From positions 1,764,501 to 1,828,500 of the forward strand of contig CAKKNE010000002.1 in the NCBI GenBank assembly GCA_918797485.1: 64,000 nucleotides of DNA, given 5' to 3'. This DNA is from Pelagomonas calceolata. Lineage: Eukaryota; Sar; Pelagophyceae; Pelagomonadales; Pelagomonadaceae. The position numbers and the translations under genes were made by a program. A model generated the notes under the pieces. That model made no database searches. It was not told the DNA's origin and worked only from the letters and a program-made list of their open reading frames with translations. Numbering within the stretch: position 1 is the stretch's first letter; each line of letters starts with the position of its first letter. Shown in pieces: positions 25,435-34,698 of this stretch.

Positions 25435-27153
25435 TTGCGGGCAGCATCGATTCTGCATCGCTGCGCATCACTGCTGGACTACAAGATGGCCAGCCTGCAG
25501 CACCTCCACGCCCAGTCGGCCGACTACGCCAACGCCGCGGACCGGTCGGATATAGTAGAGACGCTCGCCGCCGCGTGGTCGCGGCGGGGCGCGCCGCGCA
25601 TGGCCAAAGACGCGCCCGACGAGGACGCGCTCGGCGGCGCGAGAGCCGCGCTCGGCGAGGTCGAGAGCAGTTCGCTCAAGGCGGCCCGCGCCCGGGCGAA
25701 CGCCTGGGAGACGCTGGGCAAGGGTATGTTTGTTTGCCGCTCGGCCCTGAAGCTCGCGGCGCTCGACGCCGCGTTCCGCTTTAAAAAAGATGGCTTCGTC
25801 GACGCGTGCGCGGCGCCGGGCGGCTTCTGCCAGTACCTGAGCGCGAAGGGGAGCCGCGGCGCGGCGCTGTCGCTCGTCGGATGTAATACTGATGGCAAGG
25901 GCGCCAGATGGGAGGCGCCGGCCGACGACCGCGTGGTTGTTGTGGAGGGGGACGTCTACGAGAAGGGCAGGCGGGACGCCCTGGTGGACGCGGCCCCGCC
26001 GTCGGTCATGCTGTGTCTCGGCGACGGCGCGCACGATTCGTCGAGCGGCGCGCCGGACCAGGACGCCGCCATCGCTCGGCTGGCGCTCGCCGAGCTCGCC
26101 GTGGCCGTAGCTTGCCTGAGTGAAAAGGGCGACTTTGTCGTGAAATTATTTCTGCCGCTCCGGTGCGCCGCGACGGTCGCGCTCGTCCACGTCGCCTCGC
26201 GGCTCTTCGACACCATATCGCTCGCCAAGCCGGTCACGAGCCGGGCGTCGTCGGGCGAGGTGTATCTCGTCGGGCGCGGCTTCGGGGCGCTGAGCGAGGC
26301 GGAGCGGGGCGGCGTCGTGCGCGCGCTCGACGCGGCCGTCGCCGACACGACGCCCGTGGACCGAGAGCTACCGCAGACCGTCGCGCGGACGCTCGACTTC
26401 CTCGCCGGCGCGCGCCGCCTCTTCGTGCGCGAGCAGCTGAACGCCTGCACGAACGTCGCCGCGCTCGCGGCGGGGCTGCCCGGTACGAATGGGGAGAAGG
26501 TCGACGCGGAGGCCTACGAGCGGGCCTGGGGCCTCGCCCCGGGGAGCCTCGGGAAGCGGCGGCGGCCCTTCGTCGTCGGGCTGGCCGGGCCCTCGGGCTC
26601 GGGCAAGTCGACGCTCGCCGGTCGCCTCGCCGCGGCCTTGGACGGTCGAGTCGTCCACGAAGAACGGTCCTGGTTCAAAGCGAGCGCTGCGCCATCGTAC
26701 GCGTTCCGCGACCCGATCTCGGAAGCGCCTTGTCACGTCGACTGGTCTTTGGCGAAGGCGGCGGTGCGCGACGCGATCGCGGCGCCAGGACCGGTTGTTG
26801 TCGTTGAGAACTATCTGTTGCTTGCCCCGGACGGCGGCGGGCGCCACCTCGAGCCGGAGGTCGACGTCGTCTTATTGCTGGATGGACACGGCGCGTCGTC
26901 GCGCCTGCGAGAGAAGTGCCGCGAGCGCCGCGTCGCGCGGAACCTGGAGCGGCCGGAGGCCGAGAAGACCGCGCTGCGCACCTACTACGACGAGCACGTC
27001 TTCCCTGCGTATCAGAAGTACACGCGCGGGCCCTTCGATCGAAGGACCGGTCCGAAGGTCGAGCTCGACGCGATGGCGTCCGCAGACGACGTCCTGGCCG
27101 CGGCGGTTGCGGCCGTTTCTAACGCGCGGGCGAAGCGCCGGCGAGTAGTGTGA
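25435..27153 (+). CDS. FtsJ-type 2'-O-methyltransferase fused to uridine-kinase-like P-loop domain
   Basis: A single 572-codon frame (an alternative start at 25486 gives MASLQHLH). Residues about 95-290 form an FtsJ/cap-methyltransferase fold: SAM loop VDACAAPGGFCQYL, and a K-D-K-E tetrad visible as RSALKLAAL, CLGDGAHD, GDFVVKLF and SSGEVYLVGRGF. Residues about 380-560 are a P-loop kinase of the uridine-kinase/phosphoribulokinase class: Walker A GLAGPSGSGKSTLAGRL, VVVENYLLLA as the Walker B strand, and RDPISEAPCHVDWS with RRVARNLERPEAEK as substrate/lid segments. The first part should methylate the ribose of an RNA, perhaps a cap; the second should phosphorylate a nucleoside or a similar small molecule. 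The two are in one exon, so the fusion is not a splicing guess. Confidence 0.82.
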   Translation: MRAASILHRCASLLDYKMASLQHLHAQSADYANAADRSDIVETLAAAWSRRGAPRMAKDAPDEDALGGARAALGEVESSSLKAARARANAWETLGKGMFVCRSALKLAALDAAFRFKKDGFVDACAAPGGFCQYLSAKGSRGAALSLVGCNTDGKGARWEAPADDRVVVVEGDVYEKGRRDALVDAAPPSVMLCLGDGAHDSSSGAPDQDAAIARLALAELAVAVACLSEKGDFVVKLFLPLRCAATVALVHVASRLFDTISLAKPVTSRASSGEVYLVGRGFGALSEAERGGVVRALDAAVADTTPVDRELPQTVARTLDFLAGARRLFVREQLNACTNVAALAAGLPGTNGEKVDAEAYERAWGLAPGSLGKRRRPFVVGLAGPSGSGKSTLAGRLAAALDGRVVHEERSWFKASAAPSYAFRDPISEAPCHVDWSLAKAAVRDAIAAPGPVVVVENYLLLAPDGGGRHLEPEVDVVLLLDGHGASSRLREKCRERRVARNLERPEAEKTALRTYYDEHVFPAYQKYTRGPFDRRTGPKVELDAMASADDVLAAAVAAVSNARAKRRRVV

Positions 27154-27249
27154 GGCGCTATGTTGTTATTTTGTACTTGAATTAGCTGTTAATATACATA
27201 ATACCTGAACGCTCGACGTGACCAACGTTGCAACACCGAAGCCGTCGCC

Positions 27250-28314
27250 CTAGAAGTACCGCCGCCCAAATACTCTCTCGTCGAACTCTATCTTCCAGGA
27301 TTCGCGCGGCTTCGGCTCTACGGCGTTTCCGTCGTCGTCTAAGCACACCCGATTCATGCGCGGGTGATAAGGCGCGGCGCAGACCGCGCGCTGCGCCTCG
27401 CTCATACCGGCAAGCATCTCCGCGGGCCATTCGACGTAGCCGCGACCATAAGCGCTCCCGGCCGGCGCGAAGCGGTAGATGACCGTGCGGCGCTGGTGGT
27501 CCGCGGTCCACGGCAAAGTACCGTGCAAGGTCGCCTCAGAGAAAATCAGGACATCGCCCGCGTCCAGCGCGGGCTGCTGCACGTACTGGGCCAATTCCTC
27601 GTCCGCCAGGTCCGCCAACGCCGGCGGGATCGGGAAGTTCGACTTGTGGCTTCCGGGAACGGCGCAAAAGCCGCCTGCGCCCGCTGGCGCCGGCGTCAGC
27701 TGCAGGCACACCGTGAGAAGCTGGTTGCGCATCTGGCCGCCGACGCACTCGTACCGCAAGGGCCAAGCGGGCTCACCAGCCTCCGTCACGGCGCCGCCGT
27801 GGAGCGTGTGGCCCTCGGCACCTTTTTCCATCGCCAGCAAGAGGGGCGAGTGGTCCAGGCGGTAGCCGGCGCCCATCAGGTCCGTCATCGCGCCGACTAG
27901 TTTGGGGTGCGCAAGCGTGTTCCGGAACGGTTCTCTGTGTGGAGCCGCCCATCCTAACATGCCGCCGCCGTCGATGCGGCCCGTCTCGCCGTCGCCCGCC
28001 AGCGCGCTCGACTCGCGGCCGTAGAGCGCCGACGTCCGGAGCTGGCCCTTGCGCTCGTGCAACTTATCACTATTCGCGTCGATGGCCTCGTTGGCCGCCT
28101 TCACTTCGTCCGGCGACAGCGCGCCCTTGAGCACGAGGAAGCCGTTCAGGTCAAACAGGTAGCGCTGCTTGGCGCTGAGACCTGCCGTCGTCGTGTCCGG
28201 CGCGTCGTGCTGGTTCTTGAGATTGTCCGCGGATAAATGACCGCTGTGGCCGACGCCAGCTCGCGTCGAGAGCAATCGGCTTGTTGCGATGACGCGTCGA
28301 GTTGCAAGGAGCAT
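27250..28314 (-). CDS. Phytanoyl-CoA dioxygenase (PhyH) family protein, probably mitochondrial
   Basis: Start chosen at ATG 28314, giving 354 residues with an Arg/Ser-rich amphipathic leader (MLLATRRVIATSRLLSTRAG) typical of mitochondrial import; the longer frame from 28488 adds unlikely sequence. The double-stranded beta-helix core shows FDLNGFLVLKGALSPDEV at the start, HTLHGGAVTEAG around the first metal ligands, GGFCAVPGSHKSNFP, then GDVLIFSEATLHGTLPW with the distal His and RRTVIYRFAP with the 2-oxoglutarate Arg. It should be a Fe(II)/2-oxoglutarate oxygenase; the substrate is unknown. The HGG in place of H-x-D makes metal binding worth checking. Confidence 0.8.
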   Translation of the reverse strand: MLLATRRVIATSRLLSTRAGVGHSGHLSADNLKNQHDAPDTTTAGLSAKQRYLFDLNGFLVLKGALSPDEVKAANEAIDANSDKLHERKGQLRTSALYGRESSALAGDGETGRIDGGGMLGWAAPHREPFRNTLAHPKLVGAMTDLMGAGYRLDHSPLLLAMEKGAEGHTLHGGAVTEAGEPAWPLRYECVGGQMRNQLLTVCLQLTPAPAGAGGFCAVPGSHKSNFPIPPALADLADEELAQYVQQPALDAGDVLIFSEATLHGTLPWTADHQRRTVIYRFAPAGSAYGRGYVEWPAEMLAGMSEAQRAVCAAPYHPRMNRVCLDDDGNAVEPKPRESWKIEFDERVFGRRYF

Positions 28315-28561
28315 GATTGATGCGCTAACGGGTAAACGTTGATCGCTGCGATTAGTGACGCACTGCTGCTGGCCTGTAGTGCACCACACAGCGAACTGCG
28401 AGCACGGTTGACAAAACACGCCAGTGGCAAAAAACGGGTTTTTCGGCGCGCGGCGACGCGCTCGGGAAATTACTAATATGGAAGGCACAATGGCCCTCTA
28501 TAAAAGTAAGCTAAGAAAATTTAGAGAAGAACGAATGGCGCGGTACTGCTTGAAAGCAGAA

Positions 28562-30310
28562 CTACGCCTCCGGAATAAAGTGCGCGACGACGATCGAGAG
28601 GAGTGTCGCCGCCGTCATGCCGCACTGAAATATCAAATTGAGGAGATGTGACGCCTCCTCCTTGCGGGCTGCGTTTTGCGTGGGGCCGCCGGCCTCCGCT
28701 CCTGCGAGTTCGATGGTGAGCGTGTTGATATAACCGCTTCCGAACGAGAAGTAGGCCACGACGGCTACGACGGCCAGGTCGGAGCGCGGGATGAAATATA
28801 CGGGCCCGAAGACGTAGACGAAGTAGAAGGCCATCCACACGATGCGCTGTAAGGTATATATCAACACACCGCCGCCGCCCTCCTTGACGATCCAGCCCGG
28901 CTTATATATCTTGGCGAGAGGCCTCCCGAGGAAATCGCCGTAGAGCCGTGCGAAATAGAGAATCTCGTTGATGTCTCTACCCTCCGCCGACTTGGCGTAA
29001 GCGTAAAACGGCGCCTGAAAGACTGAACAGAAGAGCGACACCCCGAGGGCGATAAGGTAGGTCCGAATCGTTTTTGATACTGGATCCGCCGGCTCCTCTG
29101 CCGCCTCGAACGTCGACTCGCGTGCCTTCGAGCGTGGCGTCTTGTCGGCCTTGGCTCGTTCTAGGTTCTCGAGGCGGCGCGCGCCGTGCGCGCTGCCGAG
29201 GATGTAAATCCAGCACACGAGGCCGCCCGCGGAGAGAAGCGCCGAGCACCAGAGGAATAAACTAACATCACGAAGGCTCGAGGCGGGCCCGATGTGCAGG
29301 GCGATGGCGAGCGGCAGGGCCGCGAGCTCCGGCGCGCGGAAGCCCGTCTGGAGGGCAACGTTTGCGTCTGGAGGGAAGAGAAGTGTGACAACGCTCGCCG
29401 TTCCGTGCGACCACCAGGTCAGTACCCCGGAGAGGAACATCATCATGAGCGGCGGCCCGCGCCCGCCGCCCACAAACGACGCCGGGAAGGCCAGCATAGC
29501 TATCGCGAGGCCGCCCATACAGAGCGTGCTCCGCACCACAAAACTCGACCGCACCCCCAGGCGTTCGTCGAGGAACGTGTCCAGCCGCTTCTGGATATAC
29601 GAGACGCCGATGCCGGGCATATAGAATGCGGCCGAGAGCACGACGAAGAAGCTCGGACCGTAGTGGGCGTTGAAATAGGAGATGAGGACGCCCACCATGG
29701 TGAAAGAACTCATATATCCCAGCGACGTCAGGAAGAACAGGCCGTAGAACCAGCCTGGAGGCTCCGGCAGCGGCCGCCGCGAGAGCTGTTCCTGGTACGC
29801 CTCTAGCAGCCACGCGTCGACGCCGCGCGCCATCGCCGACGAGTAGGCCGACGACTTCCGGCGCTGCTGGCCGTAGAGCCGTCGCGTGTCGCTGTAGAGA
29901 CGGTCGCCGACCGATGGTGCGGCAAAGTGCGCGGTAGGTTGCGAGCCCGACACTGATGTTGGCCGCGGGCCTCCTTCCTCGTCGATGACCGGCTCATAAT
30001 GAGTGCGATCACCAAACAGCCGCCCGTAGAGGCGGTCGCTCAGTGAGCTTGCGACGACATGTTGCAGAGGCTGCGAGCCCGACACCGACGCACTACGCGT
30101 CAATCTGTTGTCAGTGCCCGCCGGCCGCAGATCAATGGGCGGCGCGCTCCGCGCCCGCTCCATGCTCTCCCTCTCCATGCTGTGAGCCTCCAATTGCCCT
30201 ACGAGCACCCGAGGCTGCCTCGCTGCGGTGGAGGGCAAAAGGATTCGATCAGTGGTTTGCACGCTGCCCAGCCGTGCCCGCCCCACGGGGCTCAGCTCCA
30301 GAACGCGCAA
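28562..30310 (-). CDS. Multispan membrane transporter, ENT (nucleoside transporter)-like
   Basis: A 582-codon frame; in-frame starts at 30178 (MERESMERA) and 30166 are equally plausible. The first 150 or so residues are soluble and include a repeated SVSGSQP-x-x-H...DRLYG motif. From about residue 185 there are 10-11 hydrophobic spans (FYGLFFLTSLGYMSSFTMVGVL, FFVVLSAAFYMPGIGV, CSALLSAGGLVCWIYILG and others) with a cytosolic loop rich in Arg/Lys/Glu near 390-420. ARLYGDFLGRPLA and YFSFGSGYINTLTIELAGAE resemble conserved spans of equilibrative nucleoside transporters. The family call is tentative; another MFS-type fold is possible. Confidence 0.55.
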   Translation of the reverse strand: MRVLELSPVGRARLGSVQTTDRILLPSTAARQPRVLVGQLEAHSMERESMERARSAPPIDLRPAGTDNRLTRSASVSGSQPLQHVVASSLSDRLYGRLFGDRTHYEPVIDEEGGPRPTSVSGSQPTAHFAAPSVGDRLYSDTRRLYGQQRRKSSAYSSAMARGVDAWLLEAYQEQLSRRPLPEPPGWFYGLFFLTSLGYMSSFTMVGVLISYFNAHYGPSFFVVLSAAFYMPGIGVSYIQKRLDTFLDERLGVRSSFVVRSTLCMGGLAIAMLAFPASFVGGGRGPPLMMMFLSGVLTWWSHGTASVVTLLFPPDANVALQTGFRAPELAALPLAIALHIGPASSLRDVSLFLWCSALLSAGGLVCWIYILGSAHGARRLENLERAKADKTPRSKARESTFEAAEEPADPVSKTIRTYLIALGVSLFCSVFQAPFYAYAKSAEGRDINEILYFARLYGDFLGRPLAKIYKPGWIVKEGGGGVLIYTLQRIVWMAFYFVYVFGPVYFIPRSDLAVVAVVAYFSFGSGYINTLTIELAGAEAGGPTQNAARKEEASHLLNLIFQCGMTAATLLSIVVAHFIPEA

Positions 30311-30327
30311 TCCTTCTTGGAAGGATT

Positions 30328-30353
30328 GCTAGTGTGTCAATCAATACGCTAGG
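30328..30353 (-). promoter_or_regulatory. inverted-CTAG boundary element, copy 3 (CGTATTG variant)
   Basis: GCTAGTGTGTCA ... ACGCTAGG on the plus strand, between the divergent ENT-like gene and glutathione synthetase. Related to the variants at 40302 and 50685. Confidence 0.4.
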
Positions 30354-30609
30354 TTTCAGGGAGTTGCCGAGAGGTCTGGCTCTGGTGCTAGGGAGCAACG
30401 GACCAATCAACTTTGCTTTCTGATCGTTGCGCTGCAGTGTGGTGCAAAGCCGCCCGCAATTTTTGCTGCGGCGCCGCGTAAAAACCGACGCTCTCAGCCA
30501 CCACTTGCAACACAGACCGGGGCGCCGGCGCCGCGCAAGACACCGATCTCCACAGCCACCACAGAGCAACAAATAGACCAGGGCGCAGGACGACGGGCGC
30601 CCGCCACGC

Positions 30610-32073
30610 ATGCGCATCCTCACCTTCATCGCACCGCTGCTCGGCAGCAGGAAGATGACGAAACTCCAGGGCCACGAGGAGGAGGCGCTCGGCGACGCCG
30701 TCGCCTGGTGCGTCGCAAACGGCGGCTGCTACGCGGACCCCAATGATCCCAAGTTGTATGGGCACGCGCCGTTTGCCCTCGAACCATTTCCGTTCCCTCG
30801 TGCTGAGTACGATCGGGTCGTTGCTCTGCAGCCGGCCTTCGGCCGATTGGTTGATTGTGTCGCGCGCGACGCGGCCTGGCTCGAGGAGACGCTCAAGGAG
30901 ACTGCCGCGTCCGACGAGTTTACACGGAAATTACTCGAGTTACGCCGAGAAACCGACGCGAAAGGTCTCAAGCAGACCTGCTCGTTAGGTCTACTCAGGA
31001 GCGACTACATGCTCGACGCCCCCGGTTCGAATGCGGAAGACGGCTCCGGGCGAGCGTTGCAGGTCGAGCTGAACACGATCGCCTCGTCCTTTGGGTGCCT
31101 CTCGACGGTCATTTCCGGTCTGCATTCATATATAGCGCAGAAGTACGAGGGGGCATCAAATGGCGTGTTACCGCCTAATAAAGCCAAGGATGGACTGTGC
31201 GCCGGTCTAGCGGCGGCCCACGCCGAGTTCCTGCGCCAGTTTCCGTCGTCGGACGTACCGAGGCGCGTCGCCATGGTCGTCCAACCGGGCGAGCGGAACC
31301 AGATGGACCAGCGCATGCTCGAGCACGGGCTCTGGGAGGGGCACGGGGTGGATTTGCGGCGCGTCACTTTACTAGATGTCGAAGAGAATGAGGGGAAGTT
31401 GATTTTTGGTGAGGGTGATGATAAATGGGAGGCGTCCGTCGTCTACTTCCGCGCGGGCTACGCGCCCGACGACTATGCGTCGGACAAGGAGTGGCAGGCT
31501 CGCGCTGTTATTGAGGAGTCGAAGGCGATCAAGTGCCCGACGGTCGCCTATCAACTCGCCGGCACGAAGAAGGTGCAACAAGCATTGGCGGCGCCCGGGG
31601 TGATCGAGAAGTGGCTGCCCGACGACGCGGAGTCGTTACGAGGCGTCTTCGCGGGGCTGTATTCTCTAGACGTGGCCGACGGTGCTTCAGTCGACGCCAT
31701 CGTCGCCGAAGCTATTGACAACCCTGCAAAATTCGTGTGCAAGCCGCAGCGCGAGGGCGGCGGCAACAACCTGTACGGCGACGAGCTGAAGGAGAGTTTG
31801 ATGAAGTTCTCTCCCCAAGAACGGGCCGCCTACGTGCTCATGGACCGCATCCAGCCTCCGTCAAAAACGGCGACGCTCGTCCGAGGCGGCGAGTCTATTG
31901 TAGGTGCCTGCGTCTGCGAGCTTGGTATTTATGGGACGATCCTGACGAATGGTGAAGGCGCTACTATCTTCGAGAACACGCCGGGCCATCTGCTGAGGCA
32001 GAAGTCGCTGGGGGTGGACGAGGGCGGCGTCGCCGCGGGCTTCGCGTGCCTGTCGTCGCCGGCACTTGTGTAA
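30610..32073 (+). CDS. GSS: Glutathione synthetase, eukaryotic type
   Basis: A 487-residue single-exon enzyme that joins gamma-glutamylcysteine and glycine with ATP. Signatures: QVELNTIASSFGCLS (substrate/ATP loop), LGLLRSDYMLD, TVAYQLAGTKKVQQ, the Gly-rich ATP-grasp loop KPQREGGGNNLYGDEL, VLMDRIQPP and the C-terminal GVAAGFACLSSPALV that closes the substrate pocket. Length fits eukaryotic enzymes (about 470-480). A second in-frame ATG at 30655 (MTKLQGHEEE) may be the cytosolic start; the 15 extra residues are weakly amphipathic. It is divergent to the transporter at 28562, 299 bases apart, with a boundary element between them. Confidence 0.95.
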   Translation: MRILTFIAPLLGSRKMTKLQGHEEEALGDAVAWCVANGGCYADPNDPKLYGHAPFALEPFPFPRAEYDRVVALQPAFGRLVDCVARDAAWLEETLKETAASDEFTRKLLELRRETDAKGLKQTCSLGLLRSDYMLDAPGSNAEDGSGRALQVELNTIASSFGCLSTVISGLHSYIAQKYEGASNGVLPPNKAKDGLCAGLAAAHAEFLRQFPSSDVPRRVAMVVQPGERNQMDQRMLEHGLWEGHGVDLRRVTLLDVEENEGKLIFGEGDDKWEASVVYFRAGYAPDDYASDKEWQARAVIEESKAIKCPTVAYQLAGTKKVQQALAAPGVIEKWLPDDAESLRGVFAGLYSLDVADGASVDAIVAEAIDNPAKFVCKPQREGGGNNLYGDELKESLMKFSPQERAAYVLMDRIQPPSKTATLVRGGESIVGACVCELGIYGTILTNGEGATIFENTPGHLLRQKSLGVDEGGVAAGFACLSSPALV

Positions 32074-32090
32074 CTACTAAGCTTATGAAC

Positions 32091-34331
32091 CTAGGCCTTT
32101 TTGGCGAAGAAGCTCATCATGGACGTCTGCTTCTTCCCGTCGGGCTTGCTCTGGAAGAGGTGCTTCGCCGCCTTCGGCGGCTTGGGCTCCTTGGGCTCCT
32201 TGGGCTCCTTGGGCGCCTTCTTCGCCTTGACCTCGACCATGGGCGCGTCGTCCTTGTACTTCTGCTTCGCGGCATCATCCAAAGCACCCCACATCTCGGC
32301 GAGCTTCTTCATGACGGCCTGGTTCGCTTCCTTGGCCGGCAGGTCCGGCTCCGCCGCCGCGACAGCAGCCTTGGCCGCCTCCCGGTTCTGGGCGTTGTGG
32401 TACATGTAGCCGCTCTGCTTCTTCATCTTCGGCTCGCAGTCGTCCTCGGCCGGCTCCGCCTCGCTCTTCATCTTCTCGGCCGTCGCGGCGGCCTTCGCTT
32501 CCTTCTTAGCGCCCTTGGGCGTGCCTCCCGTACTCTTTTTCTTCTTCTTCTTGACCGTGGTCTCCTTCTCGGGCGCCTCGTCCTTCCACTTTTGTTTGTC
32601 GGCGTCGGAGAGCGCCTTCCAGAGCGCGCCGATGCGCGCCAGCACCTCGCGGTTCCGCTCCTGGGGCGTGGCCTCGGCGTCGATCGACGCCTCGACCTCG
32701 GCCTTGACGGCGGCGCGCTTCTGCTGCGAGAAGTAGATGAAGGGGTTCATCTTGCGCATGACGACCTCCGTCTCGACGGGCTCCTCCTCCTCGTCCTTGG
32801 GCGCGGCGGCCTTGGTCTTCTTCGGCTTCGGCGGCGGCGCGTCCTCGAAGTCCTCGTCCGAGGCGTCGCCGGGCGCGTCCTCGTCCTCATCAGACTCCGC
32901 GTCCTCGGACGCGTCCGCCTTCGCGGCCTTGCGCGCCGCCGCGGCCTCGGCCCTCGCTGCGGCCTTCGCGTCCTGCTCCTCGCGCTTCTTCTGGCGCCGC
33001 GCCTCGTCCTCGGCGTCCAGCGCCGCGAAGCGCTCCTTGGCCTTGGCCTCCATCTCGGCGAGGCGCGCGAGCGCGTCGGTCGGCGTGACGACGGGCGCCG
33101 CGGCCGCCGGCGCCGCGGGCGCCGTCTCCACGGCGAGGGCCGGCCGCGCGGCCGCCGGCGCCGGCGCCGGCGCGTCGGGCGCCGGCGGCGCCTCCGCGGC
33201 CTCGGGCTCCGCGAGGACGCGGCGCTCGGCGTCGAGCAGCGACGCGGGCTCGACGGCCATGGGCGCCGGCTCGGCGGCCACGGGCTCGGCCGGCGCCGTC
33301 GGCTCCGCGTCCATCGCGTCCGCGGCGCCGGCGCCGGCACCGAAGGGCTCGGCCGGCGGCGCGGCCGTCGCGTGCTCGCCCGTCGCGACGGTGGTCACCT
33401 TGGCACCCTCCGCGGTCGCTTCCTTCGTGGATTCCGCGGTCGTCGCCTCGCGGTCCAACGCCAGCGGCGGCATGAGCTTCTCGAGCTCGCCTTGTTCCAA
33501 GTCCGCCAACGGCACGTTCGAAAAGGCCTGTTCGGTCACTAATAAAGCCTGGTAGGCCTTGAGTTTGCCCAGCGCGTGCGTGTAGGCCCAGCCGTTCGAC
33601 GTGTCCTCGCCGTGGACGACCTCTAATCTTTTCCCGCAGTACTTGAGCAGCTCCGTGTCGCTCCCGAGCGTCAACGGACTTTGATGATCACAAAGCCGCG
33701 CGCGGTCGGGCCAGTGCGGCAGCGTCAGCCCAATACCCGCCGCGCACCGCTCCAAGACGACCATGACCTTGTCGGTGTGCGTCGCGTTCTTCGTGGCGAG
33801 CACGGGCGACCTCTCGAGCGACGCGAGCCAGGGCGGCCGCCGCAGACCAGGCATGGCCGCCATGACCCTCCGACAGTCGCTCGCGCGGTTCCACTCTCCT
33901 TCTAACCGGCTTCGCGCTTGCTGCGCCGCCTCCCTTTCAGCCTCGGTCAACGACCCCGTCTCGCCGCAGACATTATCCAGGGACGTCGACGCGTCTGCGG
34001 TGAGGCGCGAGCCGCGCGGCACGCGGAAGTGGGCGCAGCGCCGCGCGGGCGCCTCGGCGTCGGCCTCGGCGAGCGCGTCGCGCCGCACGTCGAACAAATC
34101 GGGGGCCGGCTCGCCGGCGAGGCGGCTCGACTTGCGCTCGCCCTCGCGCGGCTCCCAGTCGCGCGGGCGCTTGGGCCGCGGCGCCGCGGCCGGCCGTCTG
34201 AGTTGGGGCACGACGACGCCGAGGCCGCCGCCGAGGCCGAGCGACCGCATGAACGCCTCGTTCCGCGCGATGCGCTCGTCGCGCTCGATCTCGTACTGGG
34301 ACTTGGGGGGCGGGACGTAGTTTGACGACAT
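32091..34331 (-). CDS. Two-HMG-box chromatin protein with C-terminal PIP box
   Basis: A 746-residue protein. The N-terminus (YVPPPKSQYEIERDERIARN ... KSSRLAGEP) resembles the N-terminal motif of WDR76-like nuclear proteins. A Pro/Ala/Glu-rich linker and a Lys/Ala/Glu coiled region follow. HMG box 1 (about 540-605) reads MNPFIYFSQQKRA ... IGALWKALSDADKQKWKDEA. HMG box 2 (about 640-705) reads SGYMYHNAQNREA ... LAEMWGALDDAAKQKYKDDA. The last 12 residues are QTSMMSFFAKKA; QTSMMSFF fits the PCNA-interacting consensus Q-x-x-M-x-x-F-F. It probably binds DNA at replication or repair sites. The stop lies 17 bases from that of the convergent GSS gene. Confidence 0.8.
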   Translation of the reverse strand: MSSNYVPPPKSQYEIERDERIARNEAFMRSLGLGGGLGVVVPQLRRPAAAPRPKRPRDWEPREGERKSSRLAGEPAPDLFDVRRDALAEADAEAPARRCAHFRVPRGSRLTADASTSLDNVCGETGSLTEAEREAAQQARSRLEGEWNRASDCRRVMAAMPGLRRPPWLASLERSPVLATKNATHTDKVMVVLERCAAGIGLTLPHWPDRARLCDHQSPLTLGSDTELLKYCGKRLEVVHGEDTSNGWAYTHALGKLKAYQALLVTEQAFSNVPLADLEQGELEKLMPPLALDREATTAESTKEATAEGAKVTTVATGEHATAAPPAEPFGAGAGAADAMDAEPTAPAEPVAAEPAPMAVEPASLLDAERRVLAEPEAAEAPPAPDAPAPAPAAARPALAVETAPAAPAAAAPVVTPTDALARLAEMEAKAKERFAALDAEDEARRQKKREEQDAKAAARAEAAAARKAAKADASEDAESDEDEDAPGDASDEDFEDAPPPKPKKTKAAAPKDEEEEPVETEVVMRKMNPFIYFSQQKRAAVKAEVEASIDAEATPQERNREVLARIGALWKALSDADKQKWKDEAPEKETTVKKKKKKSTGGTPKGAKKEAKAAATAEKMKSEAEPAEDDCEPKMKKQSGYMYHNAQNREAAKAAVAAAEPDLPAKEANQAVMKKLAEMWGALDDAAKQKYKDDAPMVEVKAKKAPKEPKEPKEPKPPKAAKHLFQSKPDGKKQTSMMSFFAKKA

Positions 34332-34698
34332 CTTACTTGGCGATACGGCGCGGCGCGGCGCCCTTAGGCTGTGAGAGGCTTTGGTATTTTTGAGCTTATT
34401 GGCTGCTGCGCGGCGTTTCAGCCAACAATCACGCGCGCAGTGGAAGATACCGACGCGCTGCTGCGTTAAAGCCTGCTGGCTCGTGTGCTATTTGCTGCAC
34501 AGCGGCGTCGCGCGGGCGTTTGGTTTGCCTTGGCTCGCATCCCGCCAATAAGCTGAGCCCCCCCCCGGCCCTCGACCGCATGGACCATTCCCTGGAAGGC
34601 ATTTGGCGTGCAGGTGACGGATCCCCCGATCATGCGTCGCTTCAGGGGCGCTCCCACGCGACGCGCCCCGACGCGACCACAAAAACATATATGGATAC
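34332..34698. other. intergenic region, HMG gene 5' to UFD1 3'
   Basis: About 370 bases with a C9-10 run near 34560 and no recognisable gene. It must carry the promoter of the HMG-box gene and the 3' UTR of UFD1. Confidence 0.5.

Noticed and set aside
28498-28505. TATAAAAG between the PhyH and ENT-like genes
   Set aside because: It points into the 3' end of the ENT-like gene with no plus-strand gene following, so it is unlikely to be a promoter.
32046-33542. 498-codon plus frame opposite the HMG-box gene
   Set aside because: Leu/Arg/Gly low-complexity shadow of the Lys/Ala/Glu-rich HMG gene on the other strand.
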